NCBI GenBank assembly: GCA_942493235.1
Contig: OW818676.1
Span: 3,596,001-3,660,000 of the forward strand
Reading direction: 5' to 3'
Length of the DNA stretch: 64,000 bases
DNA from: ENR-C587 sp942493235
GTDB taxonomy: Bacteria; Bacteroidota; Ignavibacteria; Kapaibacteriales; UBA2268
Part shown: one piece after another, positions 55,257-64,000 of the stretch
Layout of the letters: each line of letters begins with the position of its first letter
Numbering within the stretch: position 1 is the first letter of the stretch
Position numbers and translations under genes: made by a program
The notes under the pieces: model-generated
The model's database searches: none
What the model saw: only the letters and a program-made list of their open reading frames with translations
Told to the model about the DNA's origin: nothing

Positions 55257-56303
55257 TTAAATAATCATCATTGCATCGCCATAGCAGAGAAAACGGAAGT
55301 CATTCTTCATAGCTTTTTTGTAAGCTTTGAATAAATGCTCTTTTCCTGCAAAAGCGGCAGTTAATAGCAATGTAGGAGAGCCCGGAGTATGGAAATTAGT
55401 AATAAATCTATTTACTATTTTAAACTCGTAAGGAGGATAAATAAATTTATCTGTCCAGCCTCTGTTTGGCTTAACAGCACCGGAGGTTAATACCGAAGCC
55501 TCTAAAGCACGAACAGTACTGGCTCCGACAGCAAATACATTTTTCTTAGCTTTGAGAGATTTATTGATTAGCTCGGCAGTGTCCCGAGTAATCTCAAAAT
55601 ATTCGGAATACATACGATGCTTAGTCAAATCTTCTACTTCGATTTTCTCAAATACACCCTGACCGATATTAACGACTACTTTAGCGATTCTAACGCCTTT
55701 TTTCTCAAGCTCTTTTAATAAGGACTCGGTAAAATGCAATCCTGCGGTAGGAGGAGCTATTGATGATAATCTATCCGGATTAGCAAATACACATTGATAA
55801 GTATCTTTATCTAATTCGGTAGGTTCTCTTTTTATATACTCAGGAAGTGGCATTTCGCCTAATCGCTGAATAGTATCGAAAATATTTCCTTCATAACTAA
55901 AGCGAACTGTTCTACCGCGTGAAGTAGTATTATCAATTACTTCACAATAGAAATTAGTATTATCAAAGTAAATTTTGTTACCGATTCTTACTTTCCTTGC
56001 CGGCTCAACTAATACATCCCATATTCGTTCTTCTGCCTTTAGCTCTCTGAGAAGCATAACTTCAATCTTAGCGTTAGTTTTTTCTTTTTTACCGTATAAC
56101 CTTGCGGGAAAAACTTTAGTTTCATTAAGTACTAAGCAATCACCTTTATGAAACATATTGACGATGTCTTTAAACACCATTTCTTGTGTTTCGCCGGTAT
56201 CTCTGTTTAGTACCATCAACTGAGCACTGTCCCTCGGATCAACAGGAAATTTTGCTACTGAGTTTTTTAATAAGTTATACTTAAATTCTGATAATTTCAT
56301 CAA
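55257..56303 (-). CDS. queA: S-adenosylmethionine:tRNA ribosyltransferase-isomerase
   Basis: QueA transfers the ribosyl group of SAM to preQ1 in the tRNA anticodon, making epoxyqueuosine. The 348-residue protein has the family signatures: MKLSEFKYNLL at the N-terminus, HKGDCLVLNETKVFPARLYG, the central YQCVFANPDRLSSIAPPTAGLHFTE, and TNFHTPGSPTLLLTAAFAG. It is followed by a strong terminator and begins 18 bases after the htpG stop, so htpG and queA form one transcript. Other queuosine genes are not in the window. Confidence 0.97.
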   Translation of the reverse strand: MMKLSEFKYNLLKNSVAKFPVDPRDSAQLMVLNRDTGETQEMVFKDIVNMFHKGDCLVLNETKVFPARLYGKKEKTNAKIEVMLLRELKAEERIWDVLVEPARKVRIGNKIYFDNTNFYCEVIDNTTSRGRTVRFSYEGNIFDTIQRLGEMPLPEYIKREPTELDKDTYQCVFANPDRLSSIAPPTAGLHFTESLLKELEKKGVRIAKVVVNIGQGVFEKIEVEDLTKHRMYSEYFEITRDTAELINKSLKAKKNVFAVGASTVRALEASVLTSGAVKPNRGWTDKFIYPPYEFKIVNRFITNFHTPGSPTLLLTAAFAGKEHLFKAYKKAMKNDFRFLCYGDAMMII

Positions 56304-56321
56304 CTGCCCCGTGTTTAGGAT

Positions 56322-58187
56322 TTATATTTTATTATTTTTTGTCGCATTAGTCATTATATCTGTCATTCTTTTTACATAATCAGCCGGATTTTTCAAATAA
56401 CCGTCTATAAGCAAAGCTCCCTCGAATAACTGATTAATTAATTGCTCAACAAATTTATTATTTTCTTCAGATTTATTCAATTCTTGAATATTTTTTATTA
56501 GCTCGTGATTTAAATTAATCTCCAAAACACGTTTTGCACTTGTATAATTTTTATCAAGCATCTGCATCATGCGTTCCATTTGGGGGTCTAAACCTGTAGC
56601 ACCGCTAACCATTGTAACAGCAGAGTCAACTAAACGGGTGGATTCTTTTACGTCCTCTACCCTATCACTAAGAACTGATTTGAATACATCAATAACGGAT
56701 TTCTTATAATCTTCACTTAAATTTTCATTATTAGTATCATTTTTTATTTCAGCTTTGTCGATTGTTTTAAGGGGTTTTTTATCGAATTCAGTTATATAAG
56801 GAATAGTAAAATAGTCAACCGGATCAGTCAAATATATAACCTCGATATCATTTTTCTTAAAATATTCAAGGTTAGGATTTTTCACAATTAAATCTCTATG
56901 CTCACCGAGCACATAGTATATCTCTGTCTGGTCAGTCTTCATTCGGGTTACATATCCAAAAAATGAAGTCATCTCGGATTTGTCGGCTTTTGAAGAATCA
57001 AATCTCAATAGCTCAATAATTTTATCTCTGTTAGAATAGTCAGAGTTAACACCTGTTTTAAACAAACTTCCGAATTGAGCAAAGAATTTATTATATTTCT
57101 CTTTATCTTTATCAGCCCATTCTTCTAATAATCCTAAAATTTTAGAAGTCAATACATTTTTAATTTTTGAAGTAATAGGTGAGTTTTGAATCACTTCTCT
57201 TGATACATTCAAAGGTAAATCTTCGGTATCTACAACTCCGTGAACAAATTTTAAATAGTCCGGTAATAAATCTTTACAGTCATCTTGGATAAATACTCTT
57301 GACGAATATAATTGAAGTGATTTCTCGTTTACGTCTTTAAATAAAGCCGGAGGTGCAGTCTGAGGAATAAACAGTAATGCTTTAAAGTTTATATTGCCCT
57401 CGATAGAAATTTGCAAATGCCCCATTGGCTCTTGATGATCATTAGTAATAAATTTATAGAATTCGTCTAATTCCTCTTGGCAAACATCATCTTTCTTCTT
57501 CTGCCAAATTGCACTTACCGTGTTTACAGTTTCATCATTTACAAATACAGGGAAATCAACAAAGTTCGAGTATTTTTTTAGTATTGATTTTACTTTATAC
57601 TCTTCGAGGTATTCCTTATATTCTTCTTTCAATTTAAAACTGATTTTAGTACCTCTGATTTCCTTTTCAATATCTTCGATTTTATAAGTATCCTGCCCTT
57701 GTGAAATCCATCTGTAAGCTTTAGAGCCGGGTGTAGCGTTTTTAGTTTCTACTGTAATCTCATCAGTAACCATAAAAACAGAGTAAAAACCAACACCGAA
57801 CTGACCGATTAGGTTAGAGTCCATTGATTGATTTTGCTCTTTCATAGTTTTGAGGAAGTTCAATGTGCCGGAGCTGGCAACTGTACCCAGCTGGTTAATA
57901 AGGTCTTCCTTACTCATACCGATACCGGTATCGGCAATGGAGAATATATTATTTTCTTTATCAAGGCTAATTTTAATATTCAACTCTTCATCCGGATTTA
58001 AAATATCTTTATCGGTTAACCTTGCGAAACGTAATTTATTTAATGCGTCTGACGAATTAGATACTAATTCGCGAATAAATATTTCCGGATTTGTATATAG
58101 AGAGTGAACTATCAAATGTAATAACTGCTTCATTTCAGCTTTAAATTCAAATTCTTGAGCGGAAATATTTTTTTCTTCCATATCCAT
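56322..58187 (-). CDS. htpG: Molecular chaperone HtpG (Hsp90)
   Basis: HtpG is the bacterial Hsp90, an ATP-driven chaperone for late folding. The 621-residue length is normal. GHKL ATP-site motifs are intact: IFIRELVSNSSDALNKLRF, IADTGIGMSKEDL, LGTVASSGT and IGQFGVGFYSVFMVTDE. The middle domain has RVFIQDDCKDLLPDYLKFVHGVVDTEDLPLN, with the SREVIQ stretch after it. The end is rich in Asn and Lys. An alternative start two codons later (MEEKN) is possible. queA follows in the same transcript. Confidence 0.98.
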   Translation of the reverse strand: MDMEEKNISAQEFEFKAEMKQLLHLIVHSLYTNPEIFIRELVSNSSDALNKLRFARLTDKDILNPDEELNIKISLDKENNIFSIADTGIGMSKEDLINQLGTVASSGTLNFLKTMKEQNQSMDSNLIGQFGVGFYSVFMVTDEITVETKNATPGSKAYRWISQGQDTYKIEDIEKEIRGTKISFKLKEEYKEYLEEYKVKSILKKYSNFVDFPVFVNDETVNTVSAIWQKKKDDVCQEELDEFYKFITNDHQEPMGHLQISIEGNINFKALLFIPQTAPPALFKDVNEKSLQLYSSRVFIQDDCKDLLPDYLKFVHGVVDTEDLPLNVSREVIQNSPITSKIKNVLTSKILGLLEEWADKDKEKYNKFFAQFGSLFKTGVNSDYSNRDKIIELLRFDSSKADKSEMTSFFGYVTRMKTDQTEIYYVLGEHRDLIVKNPNLEYFKKNDIEVIYLTDPVDYFTIPYITEFDKKPLKTIDKAEIKNDTNNENLSEDYKKSVIDVFKSVLSDRVEDVKESTRLVDSAVTMVSGATGLDPQMERMMQMLDKNYTSAKRVLEINLNHELIKNIQELNKSEENNKFVEQLINQLFEGALLIDGYLKNPADYVKRMTDIMTNATKNNKI

Positions 58188-58346
58188 TTTACCTTATAAT
58201 TATATAAAACAACCTTTTTTACCTATTCGATTATACTTTGACGTATTGTTTTTTACATTATTGAAAAAATACTTGAAATATTTATTTGTATTATTGATTT
58301 TTTTAGTTAATTTATCTTTCTTTTGTGCAAAAGAACAAAAAAATAT

Positions 58347-59885
58347 ATGAAAAAAACATTTTTAACCGGTTTAATTTTTATTTTAATATCGTCTTTAAGC
58401 TTTAGCCAGACGACATCCGACACATTAAAAAAGAAAATCCGGACAGTCGGAAAAGCTACTTTAAGCGAATTACAAAAAGATATTGATGCGTTATTGGATT
58501 CGCCGGATTTGTCTAATGCGTTTATAGGACTATCTTTTTTTTCTTTAGAGACCGGAGAGTATTTCTACCGTAAGCAAGATAATCATAATTTCCTTCCTGC
58601 TTCTTTGCTGAAATTATTAACATCGGCTGCTGCTTTTGAATATCTGGGCGAGGAATTCAGATTTACAACACGCATTTATTTGGACGGATATCTCGCTAAT
58701 ACGGGCGAATATGTAGGTGATATAATCATTAGAGCAAGTGGCGACCCTACAATTTCTAAAAATTTCTATAAAGAACCATTAAAAGTAATTGATAATATCG
58801 CTTATATTCTTGATTCTTTGGGAATAAAATCCATTAACGGTAATATTATCGGCGACGACAATTACTTTGATGATGAATATTACTCAAGTGGATGGGCTTA
58901 TGATGATTTTAACTACTCTTTCTCTCCGCAAATATCTGCTTTTGCTATCTTTGACAATAAAATTGATATTGACCTAAAGCCTGCTGAAAAGATAAATAAT
59001 ATAGCTGATTACTATACCGAGCCCCAAACAAAGTATGTTCAAATTATTAACAATGTAAATACTGTGCCTCAAGGAAAAACCTCCGAAGTATCCTTTGATA
59101 GACAATATGGTGCAAATATTATTGAGTTGGACGGGAAAATTATGAAGGACAGTTTAAATAAAGAAGAAATAAATTTAGCGGTAACAATTGATAATCCGAC
59201 TCTGTACTTTTTAAGTTTATTTAAAGACTGTCTTGAAAAAAGAAATATTAAATTTAAAGGTGCTTTGGTAGATGTTGATGATTACAGAGATAGAATCAAT
59301 TATACAGAGCTAAACCAGATATACGAGATAAATTCTCCTCCGCTAAAAGAAATTATAAAAGTACTCAATAAACAAAGTAACAACTTAGTTGCCGAACTGT
59401 TGCTGAAAACAATCGCAAAAGAAAACTTAGGCGAAGGCAGCTTTGCAAAAGGAACCGAGATGCTCAATAAATTTGCTGCTAAGATAGGAATTACATCCGA
59501 AAAAGCAAATTTCGCTGATGGTTCCGGTTTATCAAGGCTCAGTTTGATTACACCTAAATATATAATTGCTCTACTATCTTACTGCTATAGAGCAGATTTT
59601 AGTAATTCGTTTTTTAATTCACTCGCTATTCCGGGTGAAAATGGTACACTTAAACGCCGATTAACTAAATCAACCGCACAGAAGAATATTTGGGCTAAAA
59701 CCGGCTCAATGAACGGAGTGAATAATTTAGCAGGGTTTATCAAAACAAAAGATGACGATATGTTAGCCTTTAGCATAATGATTATGAATTTCACCGTTCC
59801 GCAGAACGTTGTTTCTAATATAATTGATTTGATTTGTATGAGAGTATCTGCATTTACAAGAAAATCCGATGATTTACGACAATAA
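58347..59885 (+). CDS. dacB: D-alanyl-D-alanine carboxypeptidase/endopeptidase (PBP4)
   Basis: I start at ATG 58347 (MKKTFLTGLIFILISSLSFSQ), a clear signal peptide, not at the upstream TTG (58323). DacB trims pentapeptides and cleaves cross-links in the periplasm. The penicillin-binding motifs of class C PBPs are present: S-x-x-K in LPASLLKLLTSAAAFEYLG, S-x-N in NKQSNNLVAELLLK and K-T-G in WAKTGSMNGVNNLAGFIK. The typical large insert lies between the first two. The last 15 codons (VSAFTRKSDDLRQ) are the first copy of an 80-bp tandem repeat that continues past the stop codon. Confidence 0.96.
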   Translation: MKKTFLTGLIFILISSLSFSQTTSDTLKKKIRTVGKATLSELQKDIDALLDSPDLSNAFIGLSFFSLETGEYFYRKQDNHNFLPASLLKLLTSAAAFEYLGEEFRFTTRIYLDGYLANTGEYVGDIIIRASGDPTISKNFYKEPLKVIDNIAYILDSLGIKSINGNIIGDDNYFDDEYYSSGWAYDDFNYSFSPQISAFAIFDNKIDIDLKPAEKINNIADYYTEPQTKYVQIINNVNTVPQGKTSEVSFDRQYGANIIELDGKIMKDSLNKEEINLAVTIDNPTLYFLSLFKDCLEKRNIKFKGALVDVDDYRDRINYTELNQIYEINSPPLKEIIKVLNKQSNNLVAELLLKTIAKENLGEGSFAKGTEMLNKFAAKIGITSEKANFADGSGLSRLSLITPKYIIALLSYCYRADFSNSFFNSLAIPGENGTLKRRLTKSTAQKNIWAKTGSMNGVNNLAGFIKTKDDDMLAFSIMIMNFTVPQNVVSNIIDLICMRVSAFTRKSDDLRQ

Positions 59886-60058
59886 TTGTATTATTATTGT
59901 TTTATTGAATTAATTTTATGAAAGTATCTGCATTTACAAGAAAATCCGATGATTTACGACAATAATTGTATTATTATTTTTAATTGAATTAATTTTATGA
60001 AAGTATCTGCATTTACAAGAAAATCTGATGATTTACGACAATGATTGTATTATTATAT
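59837..60058 (+). repeat. 80-bp tandem triplication starting in the dacB 3' end
   Basis: Three copies of the sequence around AAGTATCTGCATTTACAAGA begin at about 59840, 59920 and 60000. The first is coding (end of dacB). The other two are out of the gene, and each still carries an ATG and a short frame ending in DDLRQ or a TGA-proximal variant. Differences are few, so the event is recent. Confidence 0.92.
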
Positions 60059-60071
60059 AATTGGAGAATAT

Positions 60072-60839
60072 ATGAAAAAGTATTTTAATTATTTCATGAT
60101 TATTGCAGCTTTACTAAGCTTATATTCATGCTCTGATGATGAGTCCACATCATCTGTGAGTGTACTTGATAAAGCTATTTTCAACATTACTAATGTAAAT
60201 ACTGTGCATTACGAAGAGTCTCGAATCGATACTCTCGGAGCTTTATTTGATACTCAAATCGGCGTATCTCATAAATTGGCTGATTCCATAGTTGCGGATT
60301 TTGCATCTATGGTATATTCTAGAACTATCGCAGAAGTAAAAGGGCAACCTCAACTTTACAGAACAAATCCTACTAATTCGGAATTTTTCATTTATTCCGA
60401 TTGTATTAATGACTTAGTTTATAAGCTTTCACCTTATGGAAATACATTAAAATTTCCATTCGAATTACCTCAGATGTGGGTAAAAATCGGTGATAAAGCA
60501 AACAATACTTGGAGTATATACTCCCAGCAATTAACCAATTTCCTTATTACCCAGGGTCAATATACCAACGGCACTCTTAGCATTAACGGGAAAAAAGGCG
60601 GTTCTTTGGCTGTAACTGTCAAAGACTCAGTAATTAACACTCAGGAATTTATAGTTTCTTTCAACTATACAGGTACACTTGTCGGAAGTACTGCTACTTT
60701 TGATTTAAATTTTGACATAAAATATTACTTTGCAGAAAATATCGGCATTGTAAAAACTGTTATACCATACACACTTTTTAATTTAGGACTTAACTTCCCT
60801 ATTGAAGGCTATAATTATATTGCTACAACTATTAATTAA
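60072..60839 (+). CDS. Lipoprotein of unknown function
   Basis: I start at ATG 60072 (MKKYFNYFMIIAALLSLYSC), with GGAG seven bases upstream, because the longer frame to 60045 lacks a signal. The lipobox Cys is near residue 20, followed by SDDESTSS. The 255-residue protein is otherwise unrecognised. The mature region is rich in beta-strand-like stretches (FDTQIGVSHKLADSIVADF, FIVSFNYTGTLVGSTATFDL) and its C-terminus ends in FPIEGYNYIATTIN. It is followed 12 bases later by another lipoprotein with a similar N-terminal design, probably in one operon. Confidence 0.78.
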   Translation: MKKYFNYFMIIAALLSLYSCSDDESTSSVSVLDKAIFNITNVNTVHYEESRIDTLGALFDTQIGVSHKLADSIVADFASMVYSRTIAEVKGQPQLYRTNPTNSEFFIYSDCINDLVYKLSPYGNTLKFPFELPQMWVKIGDKANNTWSIYSQQLTNFLITQGQYTNGTLSINGKKGGSLAVTVKDSVINTQEFIVSFNYTGTLVGSTATFDLNFDIKYYFAENIGIVKTVIPYTLFNLGLNFPIEGYNYIATTIN

Positions 60840-60851
60840 GGAATCAATCAA

Positions 60852-61703
60852 ATGAAAAAGATTTTCTCTTATCTATTGCTTACAGCAATTGCAATGCTCT
60901 CATTTACTGCTTGCAGTGATGACGATCCTACAACTCCTAATACTGTCAGCGGTGATTTCTTCCGCATGAATGTCGGCTCTTATTGGACATATACTACCAA
61001 TGATTATGATACTCTCGGAGCTATCGACCAGACTACTACAAGATATGACTCTACCGTAGTAACCAGTTCTTCTACATTGTGGGGGAAAACCGCCTTTAAC
61101 GTTTCTACTTTCTCCACTAATGAAAGCGGTGCCTATGAACACGATATGGATTATGCTTATGCATCTACAGATGACCAGCTGTTTGTATCTTCTACATTTC
61201 TTGATTTCAAAGACCAACTGCCTTTTGAATTAAACTATGATTTCCCAACTGATCAATGGTTCCTATTGGCTGATAGAAAAGCTGATACTTTGGACGTATT
61301 ACCTACACCGATTACTATTCCTGAACAGACTTTACCAATAGAAATTGAAGGATTTAGCAATATTAAGCTATCAGGTACTTATCAGATAAAAGTTACCAGA
61401 AAAGACCATACTGTAGAAACTTTATTCGGTAATCAATTAAATGTATTAAATTTTGAATTGAAAAATGTTATTACAGGTACAGTAAAAGCTGGTACTATAT
61501 TCGGCACTCAGTCTTTACCAATTGAAATTAGCATTATCTATAATATATCATTTGCTGATAGAATTGGTCTAATAAAACAAGTACTGCCTAATCAATCTAT
61601 TAGTGTTACTTTGCCGGGTGGAATGAAACAAGAATTATATAAAGTAGTCGGCTATCAATCAATTATCAAATCTTATTTGAATGATTTAATAACTACTGAT
61701 TAA
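60852..61703 (+). CDS. Lipoprotein of unknown function
   Basis: The 283-residue protein has the lipoprotein signal MKKIFSYLLLTAIAMLSFTAC followed by SDDDPTTPN, the acidic linker typical of surface-exposed Bacteroidota lipoproteins. It shares with its neighbour the DTLGA motif shortly after the linker (DTLGALFDTQ and DTLGAIDQTT) and a C-terminal pattern of IGLIKQVLP versus IGIVKTVIP. So the two are distant paralogues. The rest is beta-rich and unassigned. A weak terminator follows at 61750. Confidence 0.8.
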   Translation: MKKIFSYLLLTAIAMLSFTACSDDDPTTPNTVSGDFFRMNVGSYWTYTTNDYDTLGAIDQTTTRYDSTVVTSSSTLWGKTAFNVSTFSTNESGAYEHDMDYAYASTDDQLFVSSTFLDFKDQLPFELNYDFPTDQWFLLADRKADTLDVLPTPITIPEQTLPIEIEGFSNIKLSGTYQIKVTRKDHTVETLFGNQLNVLNFELKNVITGTVKAGTIFGTQSLPIEISIIYNISFADRIGLIKQVLPNQSISVTLPGGMKQELYKVVGYQSIIKSYLNDLITTD

Positions 61704-61749
61704 AATTTGATTTTATTTTGATATAGTAAATCAAGGATAGTATAAAATA

Positions 61750-61785
61750 ATAAGGGTTGAGATTGCGGTTTCAGCCCTTATTTAA
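61750..61785 (+). terminator. Terminator of the lipoprotein operon
   Basis: The stem AAGGGTTGA / TTCAGCCCTT (one G-T pair) is followed by ATTTAATATC, with a short T-run. Confidence 0.6.
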
Positions 61786-61797
61786 TATCAATGGCGG

Positions 61798-61925
61798 ATT
61801 TTGGGGTTCGGGGATTGGGGTTTGGGGTTTGGGGATAGGAAACGGGAAACGGGAAACGGGAAATGGGAAATAGGAATTGGAAATAGGAATTGGGAATTGG
61901 AAATGGGAATTGGAATTGGAAAATT
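61798..61925. repeat. Purine-rich low-complexity tract
   Basis: About 125 bases with almost no C on the plus strand are built from GGGGTTCGGGGATTGGGG and then repeated GGGAAACGGGAAATGGGAA and GGAATTGGAAAT units. It has the same vocabulary as the connectors in the hairpin mosaics. Confidence 0.75.
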
Positions 61926-62099
61926 AAAACGAAAATAGGTTGATTCTTGAATTATAAATTTACTAACTAATATTGGTTGTAAATTGATTTCTAAAACGAT
62001 TTTTCATCTTTACATAGAAATAAATATGACAAAAACAAAAAAACAACAAAATAAATACAAAAAATAGTTTTAAATATCATAATAATAAAATATTTTTCG

Positions 62100-62107
62100 T
62101 ATATTTG
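62100..62107 (+). promoter_or_regulatory. Possible -7 box of rpsA
   Basis: TATATTTG fits the TAnnTTTG -7 consensus about 90 bases before the start codon. The matching TTTG element 19 bases upstream is not clear. Confidence 0.3.
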
Positions 62108-62198
62108 CATTTCGTATTTAATTGCATCAAGTAATAGTAAAAAGAATTGATGCACGGCGTTAAGTTTGTTGTTTTTATTTTTAAAAAAGGTGTGCTTT

Positions 62199-63662
62199 AT
62201 GAATAGTGAAAATATTAATGTATCTGCAGAACAAGAAGAAGTTAACTCACCAACTGCTGATATTAATCCCTCCCCAGTTGAAAATGCAGAGATTGTAAAT
62301 CCGGAACTAATCGTTGAACCGGTTCAAGTTGAAAATACCGGCACACCGGAAGTCGTTGATTCCCCTGTCGAATCAGCTCCTGTTGCAGAAGTTCCAGTAG
62401 TTGAAGCTCCTGTTGCCGAAGTTGCTAAACCAGTAGAACCGGCTTCAATTAAAGACGAAGCAAAACAAAAAGAAATTCATGAGAAAAAAGAAGTTCTTGA
62501 TGCTGTATTTAATGAGTTAAAACAGATTAAAGAGCAAAACGGAGTTATAGAGGTTGAAGTTACTTCAAGAATCAAAGGTGGTTTAAGAGTAGTTTACAAA
62601 AACTTACAATTATTCTTACCTGCTTCACACTTCACAATTAAAAGGACTCCGACTGAAGAAGAATTACAAGATTCAATCGGAAATAAATTCAAAGTCAATA
62701 TCCACGAAGTTCAAGAGTTAGAAGAAGGCAGAAGAGCTGTAATAGTAACTCGTAAAAGCCTATTGGTAACTGAATTCTGGAATAATATTGAAGTTGGTCA
62801 AATAGTCAAAGGTAAAATCACTTCAATCGCTTCTTTTGGTGTATTTGTTGACATAGGCGGTGTAGAAGGTTTGATTCACGTGTCAAGATTATCTCAGATT
62901 CACGTTGACGACCCTGCGAAACTTTACAAAAAAGGCGAATTAATTGAAGCTAAAATTGTTGATATCAACAAAGAAACAAATAAAGTAGCTTTAAGCCGTA
63001 AAGAATTAGAGCCATCACCATGGGCAGGTGTCGAAGAAGAATTCACAGTAGGTTCAGTTAGAAAAGGTATAGTTCGCCGTATTACTGACTTCGGTGTTTA
63101 TATTGAATTAAAGCCCGGTATTGACGGACTATTACGTACTCCGGAAATTTCTTGGACTAAGAGAATTAAACACCCGAGTGAAGTATTTTCTGCCGGACAA
63201 GAAATTGATGTTGCTGTCTTAGCAGTAAATACTGAAAAACAAACTGTATCACTTAGCTATAAGCAAACAATTACTAATCCATGGCACGAGCTTGCTACTA
63301 AATACCCTATCGGTACAGAAGTTATCGGTACTATCGCTCAAGTAATGCCGCAGGGCGTAATTATTTCAATAGCTGACGAGGTTGATGGATTTATGCCAAA
63401 GAGCAAAATCAAAGCCGCTGTCAGAGGTAAAAAGATTCCTTACGAAGCTGGCGAAACTATCCAAGTGAAAGTTTCTGATATTGTTCCAGCTCAAGAATCA
63501 TTAATCTTTGAACCGATTGCAGACGAAAATGCAGCAACTACTCCATCTAGAAAGAATTTCTCTAATGAAAATCCAAAAGATAAAGATGCCGGTGCAATTT
63601 CATTCTTCGATATGCTTTCTGAAAATGCAAAAGCTGATTTATTTAATACTATGAATAAATAA
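62199..63662 (+). CDS. rpsA: 30S ribosomal protein S1
   Basis: I start at ATG 62199 (AAAAAAGGTG nearby) rather than the TTG at 62166; the product has 487 residues. S1 recruits mRNA to the 30S subunit. An acidic Pro/Val/Glu-rich N-terminal region of about 95 residues with imperfect VESAPVAEVP-type repeats precedes four S1 (OB-fold) domains. The clearest are VGQIVKGKITSIASFGVFVDIGG, VGSVRKGIVRRITDFGVYIELK and IGTEVIGTIAQVMPQGVIISI. Most S1 proteins have six domains, so this is a short form, which is common outside Proteobacteria. A terminator follows. Confidence 0.95.
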   Translation: MNSENINVSAEQEEVNSPTADINPSPVENAEIVNPELIVEPVQVENTGTPEVVDSPVESAPVAEVPVVEAPVAEVAKPVEPASIKDEAKQKEIHEKKEVLDAVFNELKQIKEQNGVIEVEVTSRIKGGLRVVYKNLQLFLPASHFTIKRTPTEEELQDSIGNKFKVNIHEVQELEEGRRAVIVTRKSLLVTEFWNNIEVGQIVKGKITSIASFGVFVDIGGVEGLIHVSRLSQIHVDDPAKLYKKGELIEAKIVDINKETNKVALSRKELEPSPWAGVEEEFTVGSVRKGIVRRITDFGVYIELKPGIDGLLRTPEISWTKRIKHPSEVFSAGQEIDVAVLAVNTEKQTVSLSYKQTITNPWHELATKYPIGTEVIGTIAQVMPQGVIISIADEVDGFMPKSKIKAAVRGKKIPYEAGETIQVKVSDIVPAQESLIFEPIADENAATTPSRKNFSNENPKDKDAGAISFFDMLSENAKADLFNTMNK

Positions 63663-63679
63663 TATTAATATGATTTTAT

Positions 63680-63716
63680 AAAACTCCTTTCCTACTCGGT
63701 TAGGAGTTTTTTTTTA
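63680..63716 (+). terminator. Terminator of rpsA
   Basis: The stem AAACTCC / GGAGTTT, followed by nine T, lies 18 bases after the stop. Confidence 0.85.
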
Positions 63717-63754
63717 AAATTTAATACTATACTTTTTTTTATTTAGTATTATAA

Positions 63755-63981
63755 GTCTGTTGCAAAACTATATGATTTTCAATTTCCTTTTGTTCAAGAG
63801 CCTGACTAAAAGTTGTCATTCTGAACGAAGTGAAGAATCCAGATAAAGCTAACTTGTTGATAATTATGGATTCTTCGTTACACTCAGAATGACGTTTTGA
63901 CAACCTCTTAATTAGCATTTAGAAGTTTGAAAGCTTTGAAAAATTAACAGTAAATAAATAATTTGGACTTTTGCAATAGCC
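63755..63981. repeat. Full-length MITE-like element, copy H
   Basis: The outer ends are GTCTGTTGCAAAAC and TTTTGCAATAGCC, which are inverted to each other. The inner palindrome has the CATTCTGAACGAAGTGAAGA arms. Its right part, AAGTTTGAAAGCTTTGAAAA, is shared with copies C and F. Confidence 0.8.
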
Positions 63982-64000
63982 TTATTATTATAGTTGCTGG

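Overview
The window is AT-rich bacterial chromosome from a Gram-negative member of the Bacteroidota/Chlorobiota-Ignavibacteriota group. The evidence is Bacteroidota-type promoter motifs (TTTG, 19 bases, TAnnTTTG), C-terminal type IX secretion sorting domains, many lipoproteins, a pyruvate:ferredoxin oxidoreductase, and an EF-P whose tip loop reads RTPGNLRAF, which I remember from Chlorobi-type EF-P. A flagellar flhA argues against a typical gut or marine Bacteroidetes and for an Ignavibacteria/Kapabacteria-like lineage. That placement is inference.

Layout. 1-17.5 kb, mostly minus strand: a partial RluA-type pseudouridine synthase, folD, an envelope protein, rsmI with a long repetitive tail, a sensor kinase plus lipoprotein, rplT, an ABC exporter, lepA, and a pssA-purS-purQ-tatA-tatA cluster. 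18-24 kb: a PqqD-like protein with pepD, two paralogous secreted proteins, and an Asp-box protein whose T9SS domain is out of frame at a G8 tract. 24.5-31 kb: secA and two paralogous substrate-binding lipoproteins. 31.4-36 kb: a decayed type I-E CRISPR-Cas locus and an IS4-family element. 36-64 kb: nifJ, a DciA-like gene, a PEGA lipoprotein, a YidD fusion, tRNA-Cys and efp, plsC, a T9SS metalloprotease, tRNA-Pro, a hybrid histidine kinase, rlpA, flhA, queA, htpG, dacB, two lipoproteins and rpsA.

The most interesting region is 31.4-36 kb. One ORF starts as the Cas3 HD domain and ends as the C-terminus of Cas6e. The Cas3 helicase, all of Cse1, Cse2, Cas7 and Cas5, and most of Cas6e are gone through one in-frame deletion. 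Intact cas1 and cas2, a leader and 13 identical repeats plus a truncated fourteenth remain. Spacer 8 matches the rsmI tail at 3350-3381 over all 32 bases, next to an AA-type PAM-like flank, so the locus carries an autoimmune spacer and has no interference machinery. Seven spacers lie on the leader side of it, which suggests acquisition continued afterwards. An IS cuts the distal end of the array in mid-repeat, and the far side of the IS is unrelated sequence.

The intergenic DNA is unusual too. Clusters of four kinds of short hairpin module, joined by A/G-rich low-complexity sequence, occupy at least nine gaps. One hairpin family shows a compensatory base-pair change. A second family is a roughly 130-250 bp palindromic, MITE-like element with about eight copies. 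Small tandem duplications lie at the 3' ends of three genes.
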